A DNA stretch of 26,831 nt from the NCBI GenBank assembly GCA_049609065.1, contig JBMYYE010000019.1:1-26831 (forward strand), read 5' to 3'. Source of the DNA: JBMYYE01 sp049609065 (GTDB lineage Bacteria; Pseudomonadota; Alphaproteobacteria; Rhodobacterales; Rhodobacteraceae). Both the position numbers and the translations under genes were made by a program. Every line of letters starts with the position of its first letter. Position 1 is the stretch's first letter. The notes below the pieces were generated by a model, which made no database searches, was not told where the DNA came from, and saw only the letters and a list, made by a program, of their open reading frames with translations. Shown here one piece after another: positions 7,099-14,806 of this stretch.

Positions 7099-7656
7099 CT
7101 AATTGTCACCAAGAATGAGGTAGTCCCCAGCTCCGCGGCGCATCAGCCTAAATTTTTCTTTATTAGGAGAACTATAGTCGACATCGTCAATTTTTGCGAT
7201 AGCCAATCGCAGATTTTCCCGGATCGCGGCAGATTTACCAGCATCAAGGGCAAAGGCGGTTTGGAACACGTATTTGGCTTCTCCTGCACGGCCTTGTTCC
7301 ATCAATGTCACACCGAGATTGTTATGGGCTGGCACAAATTTTGGATCCTTTTCGAGGGCTTTTCTCAGGTTGGCCTCCGCTTGGCCCAAGCGTCCCAATT
7401 TAAGATCGGCAGATCCAATCGCGCTTAGGACATCAACCGTAAGACCGTTATCCGCGCCAGCCCGGAGGTAGGCCTTACGTGCAGAAAAGTATTCGCCCGC
7501 CGCCATGAGGCGATGTCCGACAATAAGCCCATCCACCCCTTTTTCACGCCGGTCATAACCTGGCGCATAAGGGGAGGGGCCGGTGTTGGTGGGGCCACAT
7601 GCAAAAGCGCCCAAGCAGAGCAGGGCGCAAATGACTGTCTTGAGAGGGCTGTACAC
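7099..7656 (-). CDS. tadD: Tetratricopeptide-repeat lipoprotein TadD
   Basis: A 185-residue secreted protein with TPR motifs, best match to TadD of Tad loci. It begins with GTG at 7656, three bases after the tadC stop, and has no strong Shine–Dalgarno, so translation may be coupled to tadC. The signal segment CALLCLGAFAC ends in Cys20; the lipobox (A-F-A-C) is imperfect but lipidation is plausible. TPR pairs include AAGEYFSARKAYLRAGADNG (about 52–71), LGRLGQAEANLRKALEKDP (about 87–105) and VPAHNNLGVTLMEQGRAGEA (about 108–127). Its shape (short, Cys near 20, three TPR pairs) is more typical of TadD than the longer downstream copy. Outer-membrane location is inferred. Confidence 0.87.
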   Translation of the reverse strand: MYSPLKTVICALLCLGAFACGPTNTGPSPYAPGYDRREKGVDGLIVGHRLMAAGEYFSARKAYLRAGADNGLTVDVLSAIGSADLKLGRLGQAEANLRKALEKDPKFVPAHNNLGVTLMEQGRAGEAKYVFQTAFALDAGKSAAIRENLRLAIAKIDDVDYSSPNKEKFRLMRRGAGDYLILGDN

Positions 7657-7659
7657 GTG

Positions 7660-8634
7660 CTAAAAATCCAAGTTTCCAAGTGACTGAGCAATATCGTAAA
7701 TAGAGGGCCCGATCAAGATGATGAGAAGGGGCGGCAAGGTGAAGAACATGGTTGCCAAGGTCATCTTTGTCGGGAGTGTGTTGGCTTTTTCCTCTGCACG
7801 CATCACACGCTTGTCGCGCATTTCGCCCGCATAAACCCGCAAGGCATCAGCAATGGATGTCCCGAATTTCTGTGATTGGACGAGCACGGTTACAAAGGAC
7901 TGAATGTCTTGGATGTCGGTGCGGTGCCCGAGATCCTTTAGAACCTCACCTTTGTCCTTACCGGCCTTCATTTCATGTGCCACGATGGACAATTCTTCGG
8001 CCAGTTCAGGGAAGCCGGCTTGAATTTCAACGGACACGCGGCGGATGGCTTGGTCGAGGGATTGCCCAGCTTCGACACAAATCAAAAGCATATCGAGTGC
8101 ATCTGGGAAGCCTTCGATGATCTTTTTCTTACGCTCTTCTGTATTGCGGGTGACCATATATTTCGGGATGTAATAGCCTGCAGCACCTGGAATGACGGTG
8201 AACATCATCATCTTGGAAAGAGGAACGGCCCCAGTGGTTTGTAGCAAAAGCGCGTAGCCAAGCCCGAGAACCAAACCCCCAAGCCCCAAGGCAACTTGGG
8301 ACATGTGAAAAATACGCACGGCATTGGGGTTTCGATAACCCGCGCGGATGAGCTTCATTTTTGTTTCAGAGAACTCTTGTTCATCTTGGGGTTCCAAAAA
8401 TGTGGAAAACCGCGCGAGACGATCTGCTTCTGAATTTTGGCGCAGCTGTGTGTTCTCTGATACATCGGAAGGGGTGTTGTGCTTATTTTTCTTAAGCTTC
8501 TCGATGGGATCGTCTTGTGATGGAAACACAACCAAAACGACAATCAAGATGATGAAAACCCCAATAAGCAATGTCGCAATGAGAGGGCCTGATGGGCCCA
8601 GCTGGGAGATGAGTATTTCTTTGATGATATCCAT
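7660..8634 (-). CDS. tadC: Tad inner-membrane platform protein TadC (T2SS F domain)
   Basis: A 324-residue integral membrane protein of the type II secretion F family. It has an N-terminal membrane segment (about 17–38), a charged cytoplasmic stretch, two helices near 110–130 and 140–157, the conserved cytoplasmic F-domain block PDALDMLLICVEAGQSLDQAI around residues 177–197, and a C-terminal helix ending near residue 313. With TadB it forms the platform that couples CpaF ATP hydrolysis to extraction of pilin from the membrane. One base separates its ATG from the tadB stop, so the two are translated from the same message. Assignment to TadC rather than TadB rests on order (second of the two F-domain genes) and on the block above. 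Confidence 0.95.
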   Translation of the reverse strand: MDIIKEILISQLGPSGPLIATLLIGVFIILIVVLVVFPSQDDPIEKLKKNKHNTPSDVSENTQLRQNSEADRLARFSTFLEPQDEQEFSETKMKLIRAGYRNPNAVRIFHMSQVALGLGGLVLGLGYALLLQTTGAVPLSKMMMFTVIPGAAGYYIPKYMVTRNTEERKKKIIEGFPDALDMLLICVEAGQSLDQAIRRVSVEIQAGFPELAEELSIVAHEMKAGKDKGEVLKDLGHRTDIQDIQSFVTVLVQSQKFGTSIADALRVYAGEMRDKRVMRAEEKANTLPTKMTLATMFFTLPPLLIILIGPSIYDIAQSLGNLDF

Positions 8635-8635
8635 C

Positions 8636-9601
8636 TTACACCTTCACATTCACAAGTGCGCGCATGACAACAAGGTTCAAAATCAAAAACACGGCAACCG
8701 CAACACCCCCATAAAGGTAATATTCTGTTTCTTTTACGGTGTCGAAATAGTCAGGTTTGAAGACTTTGATGAAAATCAAAACCACAACAGGGAAGCTGGA
8801 CAAAAAGGTGCCGGACCATTTGGCTTCTGCGGTGATGGCCTTTACGCGGCGGAACAACTTAAAGCGGGCGCGGATCACATTGCCAAGCCCTGCCAAAACT
8901 TCCGCGAGGTTCCCGCCTGATGTTTGCTGGATATTCACGGCAACGGCCAGAAATCGTAAATCTTGCATGTCGAGCCGCTCCGCCATTTCTTTGAGCGCCT
9001 CCCCGACATCGCGACCATATGACGTTTCATCGGAAATCACACCCAACTCAGACGCAAGAGGATCTTGAATTTCATTGGCCACAACCCCCAATGCAGACGT
9101 GAAGGGATGCCCCACGCGCAAGCTCCGCACGATGAGTTCGACAGCATCTGGAAGTTGTTCTTCGATCAGGGAAAGTCGCTTTTTTGCCTTGCCACCAACC
9201 CAAATATAAACCGCGCCAAAGCCAGTGATAATTGCGCCCAACACGCGCATGAGCAAACCCGTTTGAGTGGATACGGTCATTGCGACAAATGCAAACAACG
9301 CCAAGGCAACCATCACCATGATGAGCTGTTTTGGCGTGAAGGCGAGGTTCGCCATTTTGGCATTTTTTGTGAGCTTTGAGAAAAATGGCAAACCAGATTG
9401 GCGGTCATGCAGGTGCATTTCCTTGCGCAATGTGGCCAAAACGGTTTCGCGGCTTTCGCCTTTATTGAGCAAATCAATGCGGCGGCTTACGCGGCTATTG
9501 TGGCGAATGGATTTCCCAAATGCCAAGAGGTAAAGACCCTCAACAAGAAAGAAGACAGCCGCAAATACGATGAGGTATAAGACGATGACGGTTGGTGACA
9601 T
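8636..9601 (-). CDS. tadB: Tad inner-membrane platform protein TadB (T2SS F domain)
   Basis: A 321-residue polytopic membrane protein, partner of TadC. An N-terminal helix (about 5–27) is followed by a cytoplasmic loop, two helices around 95–135, the F-domain block EEQLPDAVELIVRSLRVGHP around 147–166, the second conserved stretch QQTSGGNLAEVLAGLGNVIR around 224–243, and two C-terminal helices (about 265–282 and 295–313). The start ATG 9601 is six bases past the cpaF stop; the Shine–Dalgarno is weak, which suggests translational coupling to cpaF. The order cpaF–tadB–tadC–tadD is the standard core of Tad loci, so the assignment is firm. Confidence 0.96.
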   Translation of the reverse strand: MSPTVIVLYLIVFAAVFFLVEGLYLLAFGKSIRHNSRVSRRIDLLNKGESRETVLATLRKEMHLHDRQSGLPFFSKLTKNAKMANLAFTPKQLIMVMVALALFAFVAMTVSTQTGLLMRVLGAIITGFGAVYIWVGGKAKKRLSLIEEQLPDAVELIVRSLRVGHPFTSALGVVANEIQDPLASELGVISDETSYGRDVGEALKEMAERLDMQDLRFLAVAVNIQQTSGGNLAEVLAGLGNVIRARFKLFRRVKAITAEAKWSGTFLSSFPVVVLIFIKVFKPDYFDTVKETEYYLYGGVAVAVFLILNLVVMRALVNVKV

Positions 9602-9606
9602 GGTGT

Positions 9607-11082
9607 TTACTCAGCAACTTCTTCGTAGATGCTTGCAGGAAGGTCATAGCCCCACATTTTAAAGCGCTCAGAGTAGTTGGAACGTACTCCAGTGCCGGTG
9701 AAATGACCGAGGATTTTATTTTCAGGTGTCAGGCCCGTGCGCTGAAAGCGGAACACTTCTTGCATAGAGATAATGTCACCTTCCATCCCGATCACTTCGG
9801 TGATGGACGTCATGCGCCGCGACCCATCTTGAAGGCGAGAGGCCTGCACGATGAGATTCACAGCAGACGAAATTTGGGCGCGCACCGCCTTGAGGGGCAT
9901 TTCAATCCCTGCCATGGCGATCATATTTTCGAGACGCGAAATGCCGTCACGCGCGGAGTTGGCGTGAATTGTTGTCATGGATCCATCATGGCCGGTGTTC
10001 ATCGCTTGGAGCATATCGATCACCTCTTCACCACGGGTTTCCCCCACGATAATGCGGTCTGGACGCATACGAAGGGCGTTTTTGAGGCAGTCGCGTTGGC
10101 TAACTTCGCCTTTACCTTCCACATTTGGTGGGCGGCTTTCCATGCGTCCGACATGGATCTGCTGGAGTTGTAGTTCGGCGGTGTCTTCGATGGTCAAAAT
10201 CCGCTCTGAGTTGTCGATAAAAGAGGAAAGCGCGTTGAGGGTTGTGGTTTTACCAGAACCCGTCCCGCCTGACACGATGATATTGAGACGTGTTGCAACC
10301 GCAGCTTGTAGATAGGCGGCCATTTCTTCGGTAAAGGCCCCGAAAGTCACCAGATCATCAATGCCAAGTTTATCTTTCTTAAATTTCCGAATGGAGACAA
10401 GTGCACCATCAATTGCCACGGGTTTTACCATGGCGTTGAAACGCGACCCATCGGTTAAGCGGGCATCCACATAGGGGTTGGATTCGTCGACACGGCGGCC
10501 AACTGCAGATACGATTTTATCGATGATGCGCATAAGGTGGCGATCATCTTTGAAGGTGATGTTGGATTTTTCAAGCTTACCGTCCCGTTCAATAAAGATC
10601 TGCTTGGGACCATTAACCAAAATATCATTGACGGTTTCATCACGCAAAAGCGGCTCAATTGGGCCAAGCCCCGTGACTTCGTCAAAAAGTTCATTATTGA
10701 GTGCGATACGTTCTTCGCGGTTGAGGACCACAGACATGTCATTGAGGGATTCGGACACAATCGCGGTGATTTCTGAGCGAAGATCGCTTTCTTTGGCGTT
10801 GTCCAATGCAGCTAGGTTTAAGCTTTCGAGCAAATGACTGTGCAATTCAATCTTGAGTTCGGAAAGCTTCTCTTTGCGGCGATTGTCGCGATCAGAAGGT
10901 GTTGGCTGCGCGGGTTTTGGCGCGGGTTTCCGGAGGTTCTTTGGCGGATCTTGCGGCGCAATTTGCGGAAGGCTGGCCGCTTTTTGGGTTCGCGGTGCTG
11001 GTGAGGCGACCGAAGCGTCCGCAGCTGCTGCGGTATTGCGCTTGGATTGTACGGGTTGATCTTTTTTATATCGAGAAAACAT
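9607..11082 (-). CDS. cpaF: Tad pilus motor ATPase CpaF/TadA
   Basis: Cytoplasmic hexameric secretion ATPase that drives Flp pilus assembly. In its 491 residues a basic, Pro/Ala-rich N-terminal region (1–70) of unusual composition precedes the helical N-domain. The catalytic part has Walker A SGGTGSGKTT (271–280, Lys278), an Asp-box type ED at 299–300 in LTIEDTAEL, Walker B RIIVGETRGEE (343–353, Glu348) and His-box HxxSMTTIHAN (His364, His373). All key residues are present. AGAGG lies five bases before ATG 11082 and overlaps the TAG stop of cpaE, pointing to coupling. TadB and TadC, its membrane partners, are immediately downstream. Confidence 0.98.
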   Translation of the reverse strand: MFSRYKKDQPVQSKRNTAAAADASVASPAPRTQKAASLPQIAPQDPPKNLRKPAPKPAQPTPSDRDNRRKEKLSELKIELHSHLLESLNLAALDNAKESDLRSEITAIVSESLNDMSVVLNREERIALNNELFDEVTGLGPIEPLLRDETVNDILVNGPKQIFIERDGKLEKSNITFKDDRHLMRIIDKIVSAVGRRVDESNPYVDARLTDGSRFNAMVKPVAIDGALVSIRKFKKDKLGIDDLVTFGAFTEEMAAYLQAAVATRLNIIVSGGTGSGKTTTLNALSSFIDNSERILTIEDTAELQLQQIHVGRMESRPPNVEGKGEVSQRDCLKNALRMRPDRIIVGETRGEEVIDMLQAMNTGHDGSMTTIHANSARDGISRLENMIAMAGIEMPLKAVRAQISSAVNLIVQASRLQDGSRRMTSITEVIGMEGDIISMQEVFRFQRTGLTPENKILGHFTGTGVRSNYSERFKMWGYDLPASIYEEVAE

Positions 11083-11090
11083 GAGGGCCT

Positions 11091-12344
11091 CTATGCGCTG
11101 GCACGTGCGGCAGTGCGGTTGTGGTCATGCAAAGATTTGGCCAGCTTGCGAATTTCGCGGCGCAAAGGGTTTTTTGCATGGTGAAGGGCCAAGGGCATGC
11201 CATGGTCATTGGCTTCGGTGACTGTTTTTCCCCCATCAGGGAAATGGAGTTCCAAATCAATGCCAAGGCTGGAGGCCAACCGTGTCGCGCGTGATTTACC
11301 GTTCAAATCGGTGAATTTTGGGGCACGGTTAAGGATATAGCGTAGCTTCTCCATAGGGAGTTCTTCGGCTTCTAGTGCTTGTTTAAGGCGCAATGTGTTT
11401 TGCGCGCTACGCATATCGAGTTCCATCGTGTTGAAATAGACATGGCTGCGTTCAAGACAGGTCGCAGTCCAATTACACAGGGTTGATGGCATATCAATAA
11501 TGACGTAATCGAAGCTCGCACAGGCCACATCAAGCAGCATGTTCACATCCTCAGGTGTGATGAGATCAAGCGGCAAGATATCCGTGGGTGCGGTGAAAAC
11601 CTGCAAGGTATCATTGTAGGGTAGAAGCGCGGAATGGAAACTTTCGGCGTCGATGTTTTGCACATCGGAGAGGACTTCGTAAATGATGTCGCGTCGTGGC
11701 AGATCCAAGAAGGTGGAAATCGATCCAAATTGCAAGCCGAGGTCAATTAGACATACTTTGGGTGGTTCTTCGCGTTCAACCGTGGCCAGTTCCCATGCCA
11801 AATTAACGGCCATGGTTGTTGTGCCTGTGCCGCCTGCAAGTCCTTGGAACATGATGCATGCTGCATTTTTATCCGTATCCACTGCCTTTTTGCTTGGGGT
11901 TTCGGCCTCAGCCGTTGCAGCAGGGCTTTGACCTTTTGGGCGATCAAGGCGTTCAATTGCTTTTGCGAGTTCTCCTTCTGGAAGAGGGTAGGGGACAAAG
12001 TCATCGGCGCCAAGTTTGAGGAGTTGGTGCAAAGTCATCGGGCTGACTTCGGCAGCGACCAAGATTACATGAATGCCTTTGGCGCGTGCGTTGGTGACAA
12101 TTTCGCCAATTAAGGGGAGTTCCCCTTCGTCATCTTCGCCAACTGCAAGAGCCACAAATTTTAGATGCGCGGCGTCAGGTTCGTTGAAAAAGGCCGTCGC
12201 GTCTTCATAGCCAAGGTCCCCCCAGTTTTCACCAAGCGCGGTTTCCATGTCTTCAATGAGAAGCTCAAAGTTCTGAATGTCGCGTGAAATACTACACGCG
12301 ATGAGATGCTCTGGTTCTTTTTGTACTGCGGCTGTGCTTGCCAT
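11091..12344 (-). CDS. cpaE: Tad pilus localisation protein CpaE/TadZ (MinD-like ATPase fold)
   Basis: Cytoplasmic MinD/ParA-superfamily protein that sets where Tad pili are built. The chosen start is ATG 12344, because GAGG stands nine bases before it; an in-frame ATG at 12359 would add five residues but has no ribosome site. This gives 417 residues. The N-terminal half (about 12–130) resembles a response-regulator receiver fold (IHVILVAAEVSP, LLKLGADDFVPYPL). The ATPase half begins at the P-loop-like GLAGGTGTTT (168–177), followed by VCLIDLGLQFGSIS with the Walker A' Asp201. Both Lys residues of the classic deviant Walker A (KGGxGKT) are replaced. That is common in CpaE/TadZ proteins, so nucleotide hydrolysis is doubtful. 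A candidate promoter and a terminator of the preceding gene lie upstream. Confidence 0.93.
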   Translation of the reverse strand: MASTAAVQKEPEHLIACSISRDIQNFELLIEDMETALGENWGDLGYEDATAFFNEPDAAHLKFVALAVGEDDEGELPLIGEIVTNARAKGIHVILVAAEVSPMTLHQLLKLGADDFVPYPLPEGELAKAIERLDRPKGQSPAATAEAETPSKKAVDTDKNAACIMFQGLAGGTGTTTMAVNLAWELATVEREEPPKVCLIDLGLQFGSISTFLDLPRRDIIYEVLSDVQNIDAESFHSALLPYNDTLQVFTAPTDILPLDLITPEDVNMLLDVACASFDYVIIDMPSTLCNWTATCLERSHVYFNTMELDMRSAQNTLRLKQALEAEELPMEKLRYILNRAPKFTDLNGKSRATRLASSLGIDLELHFPDGGKTVTEANDHGMPLALHHAKNPLRREIRKLAKSLHDHNRTAARASA

Positions 12345-12450
12345 GGCCCATTTCCTCATTTTGTAGAGTGCCTACGCTTCAACGGCGGGTCACCCTACGG
12401 TCATACTCGAATCGAGATTTTGCTCGACTGTTTCTTAATGAAAGGGAATA

Positions 12451-12463
12451 TAGGCAAGAATTA
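12451..12463 (-). repeat. 13-base shared element, copy upstream of cpaE
   Basis: On the minus strand this reads TAATTCTTGCCTA, identical to 14724–14736 in the cpaC leader. It starts 107 bases upstream of the cpaE ATG and lies just downstream of the candidate −10 at 12471–12476. Both copies face the same way relative to the genes they precede. Confidence 0.5.
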
Positions 12464-12470
12464 GGCTAAA

Positions 12471-12500
12471 ATCGTATGATTGTGAAGCAACTTTAATCAA
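12471..12500 (-). promoter_or_regulatory. Candidate sigma-70 promoter for cpaE–tad block
   Basis: On the minus strand, −35 TTGATT (12495–12500) and −10 TACGAT (12471–12476) stand 18 bases apart, each matching the consensus at four of six positions. Transcription would begin near 12464, giving a leader of about 120 bases before the cpaE ATG. It lies just behind the terminator of the OmpA-type gene, where a new promoter would be needed. Confidence 0.35.
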
Positions 12501-12530
12501 TTAGGGCATGATTGTTGCGTCTGCGGGAAC

Positions 12531-12556
12531 AAAAAAGGGGGCCAATCCCCCTTTTT
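12531..12556 (-). terminator. Rho-independent terminator after the OmpA-type lipoprotein gene
   Basis: Arms AAAAAGGGGG (12532–12541) and CCCCCTTTTT (12547–12556) pair perfectly over 10 bp around a 5-base loop. On the minus strand the stem is followed by a T-run (12536–12531). It begins eight bases after the end of the OmpA-type gene and separates cpaB–cpaC–ompA from cpaE onward. The symmetric A and T tracts would also work in the other direction. Confidence 0.88.
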
Positions 12557-12563
12557 ATTCGTT

Positions 12564-13214
12564 TTATTTGTCACCAGCATCTGGTTCTAGCGTGTAGTGA
12601 TCGGGCGCTGCATCCGGCGTTTGTGTGTATTTCCGGTACATAACTTGGGAATACTTTCCGCTTAAAACGGTTGGGTGACGCTTAAAGAAACCACTGACCG
12701 TTGTTATCGCGCGTCGGTTTTGACGCTCTGGAGCTTGCGTGTGGATGACCGGTTCAAGTTCGCCACGGGTTTTGACCGCAATCACACGTGATCTGCTGAT
12801 CCCTGTACCCGTTAGATATCGAACGACCGCTTGAGCACGTTTATAGCCAATACGGGAATTATATTGCTTGGTTCCAACGAGGTCGGCATGACCCACAACC
12901 GAGAAGCGCACTTCTGGGAATTGCTTAATCCAACGGGCCTGATCGTTCAGGACCGCACGGGCTTGGTTATCCAAAACCGCGCTATTGAATTCAAATGTCA
13001 CGTTTGTCCCAACATCCGCTGCGAATCGCGCGCCGAGCTGTTGAACATAGGCTTTCGTGCCATTTTGAACTTGCGTGTTGTGCAATGTTGCATTGCCAAA
13101 CCCGCCTTCATCAAGGAAAGCCCCAGCTTCGTCGCCCATAAATGCGGCTGTGTCGATGCTTTCACAAGCTGAAAGAGCGAGGACGCTTAATGCGCCAAGA
13201 GTTAATAACCGCAT
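12564..13214 (-). CDS. OmpA-family lipoprotein in the Tad locus
   Basis: A 216-residue predicted outer-membrane lipoprotein. Signal MRLLTLGALSVLALSAC has a perfect lipobox with Cys17. The C-terminal OmpA-like domain (about 70–180) shows TFEFNSAVLDNQARAVL, the block VRFSVVGHADLVGT, the NSRIGYKRAQAVVRYL helix with the usual Arg, and PERQNRRA, i.e. the residues that bind diaminopimelate in peptidoglycan. ATG 13214 is preferred to an adjacent GTG at 13217: GGAG lies seven bases before it, inside the last codons of cpaC. The gene sits between the secretin gene and cpaE, where many Tad loci carry the lipoprotein gene cpaD/rcpB. A role in fixing the secretin to the cell wall is inference. The tail after residue 180 is Tyr-rich and not recognised. 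Confidence 0.9.
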   Translation of the reverse strand: MRLLTLGALSVLALSACESIDTAAFMGDEAGAFLDEGGFGNATLHNTQVQNGTKAYVQQLGARFAADVGTNVTFEFNSAVLDNQARAVLNDQARWIKQFPEVRFSVVGHADLVGTKQYNSRIGYKRAQAVVRYLTGTGISRSRVIAVKTRGELEPVIHTQAPERQNRRAITTVSGFFKRHPTVLSGKYSQVMYRKYTQTPDAAPDHYTLEPDAGDK

Positions 13215-13218
13215 CACA

Positions 13219-14640
13219 TTACTCCATTACATAACCATAGGATCCAGAAAAGTCCTGCTTGGCGACTTCGCCTGCGGGGCCTGAACGGCCTTTGCGCACA
13301 GTTCGCCCGAATAAAAAGAGATCCGATTCGGTTGGGGGGCGGATACGATCCGTTGGGAGCGCGATGGCTTCGCCGCGTGTTGGGGTTACCAAATGAGGCG
13401 TTACAATGATGACAAGCTCAGATTGCTTGCGTTTATAGTTCGCACTCCGAAACAAGGTGCCCAAGATCGGAATATCGCCGAGCCAAGGAACTTGGCTGCT
13501 GAGATCTTGGAAATCATCTTGGAGAAGCCCTGCAATGGCAAAGCTTTCGCCGTCACGCATTTCAACGGTTGTTGTTGTGGCACGGGTTTTAAACGCACTG
13601 ACGTTGAAGCCATTTTGCGTGATGCCATTTGTGGCGTCCAAGCTGCTGACTGTTGCCCCAAGGGCCAAATTGATGACACCATCACCAACCACACGGGGGG
13701 TGAATTTTAGGAGGATACCAAATTTTTTGTATTCGATACCTACGCCATCATCATCCACCACGGGAATCGGGTATTCGCCACCTGCGAGGAACTCAGCTGG
13801 TTGACCAGAAAGTGCAGTCAGATTTGGTTCTGCCAAAGTGCGCACGGCACCTTTTGTTTCAAGCGCCTCTAGAAGTAAATCAAGTGCAAGCCCACCAGAG
13901 CGCCATGACAGACCCATGCGGCCTTGTTGTGCGCCCGAGCTCACTGGAATTCTTGCACTACCAGAAATCGCATTCCCATATGTTCCAATATCTGCAATGG
14001 GACCAGAACCTGCAATGGCACGCGTTTTCGTAGAATTGCCAATCCCAATCCCAACGCTGGCGGATAGGCTTTTGCTCACGGCACGTTCCATCTCTGCGAA
14101 ACGGACTTTGAGCATCACTTGCTGTGTGCCACCCACGGTCATAAGGTTTGAAACCTTCTCAGGCGCGTAACGTTCCGCGAGGTCAAGGGCACGATCCAAT
14201 TTACCAGCACTTGAAACGGTCCCAGAGAGGACAACACCGTCATTTGCGGTGCGTACTTCGATTTTTTCACCAGGAAGAATTTGGCGTAGGCGCTCTTTGA
14301 ACTCTGCGATGTCGGCTGCGACTTGAACTTCAATATTTGAAATCAAGCGGCCTTCTGCATCAAGCAAGGTCAAGGATGTACGCCCAGGGGATTTCCCTAA
14401 AACATAGATTGTCTTTGTCGATAGCGTTGAAATATCCGCAATGCCCGCATTGGCAACGGAGAGCTCCGCGAAAGGTGTGTCGCTTTCGACAACGATTGCG
14501 CGATTCATGGGAACCTGTAGCGCACGCGCAGGGGCCCCTTTGATCACGCGCACAGTATCCGCTTGAACAGGAGCCGTCGTTAACGGCATGCCAGCCATTA
14601 GTCCGAGCGCCATAACGGCGCATAAACGTGTAATATACAT
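13219..14640 (-). CDS. cpaC: Tad outer-membrane secretin CpaC/RcpA
   Basis: Multimeric outer-membrane channel for the Flp pilus. The start is placed at ATG 14640: AGAGAGG stands ten bases upstream, and the product then opens directly with a signal peptide (MYITRLCAVMALGLMAG … VQA, cut near residue 28). An upstream ATG at 14676 lacks both. The 473 residues hold an N-terminal secretin/pilus domain (about 29–105, with RAIVVESDTPFAELSVAN), a BON-like region (LPGEKIEVRTANDGVVLSG, about 121–139) and the secretin core with LAEPNLTALSG, FGILLKFTPRV and the C-terminal signature SSQVPWLGDIPILGTLFRS. The last residues carry the ribosome site of the OmpA-type gene, so the two are coupled. A candidate promoter lies 60–90 bases upstream. 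Confidence 0.96.
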   Translation of the reverse strand: MYITRLCAVMALGLMAGMPLTTAPVQADTVRVIKGAPARALQVPMNRAIVVESDTPFAELSVANAGIADISTLSTKTIYVLGKSPGRTSLTLLDAEGRLISNIEVQVAADIAEFKERLRQILPGEKIEVRTANDGVVLSGTVSSAGKLDRALDLAERYAPEKVSNLMTVGGTQQVMLKVRFAEMERAVSKSLSASVGIGIGNSTKTRAIAGSGPIADIGTYGNAISGSARIPVSSGAQQGRMGLSWRSGGLALDLLLEALETKGAVRTLAEPNLTALSGQPAEFLAGGEYPIPVVDDDGVGIEYKKFGILLKFTPRVVGDGVINLALGATVSSLDATNGITQNGFNVSAFKTRATTTTVEMRDGESFAIAGLLQDDFQDLSSQVPWLGDIPILGTLFRSANYKRKQSELVIIVTPHLVTPTRGEAIALPTDRIRPPTESDLFLFGRTVRKGRSGPAGEVAKQDFSGSYGYVME

Positions 14641-14701
14641 GGTGATCTTGCCTCTCTGATCACGCCCGATTTTCATCAGATCTTAGTGTCTGCTGGGCCT
14701 A

Positions 14702-14730
14702 TTATTAGCCATTTCGGTATATTTAGGCAA
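14702..14730 (-). promoter_or_regulatory. Candidate sigma-70 promoter for cpaC
   Basis: On the minus strand, −35 TTGCCT (14725–14730) and −10 TAATAA (14702–14707) are 17 bases apart. Transcription would start near 14695, about 55 bases before the cpaC ATG. The −35 is part of the 13-base element shared with the cpaE leader. The 166-base gap to cpaB also holds an imperfect 9-bp inverted repeat (14760–14768 with 14791–14799) without a T-run. Confidence 0.4.
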
Positions 14731-14736
14731 GAATTA
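14724..14736 (-). repeat. 13-base shared element, copy upstream of cpaC
   Basis: Minus-strand TAATTCTTGCCTA, an exact match to 12451–12463. Here it covers the −35 of the candidate cpaC promoter. Thirteen identical bases in two leaders of one locus suggest a common protein site or a recent duplication of a promoter part, but chance cannot be excluded. Confidence 0.5.
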
Positions 14737-14806
14737 TTGTTGGAGAGGCGTTTTGCGGGGCTAGGCATACTTTCCCTTGTGGGGGTGTGCATGCTTAGCT
14801 CTATAT

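Noticed and set aside
9592..10173. 193-codon plus-strand frame opposite cpaF
   Set aside because: Shadow of the conserved ATPase; His/Phe-rich composition is typical of an antisense reading.
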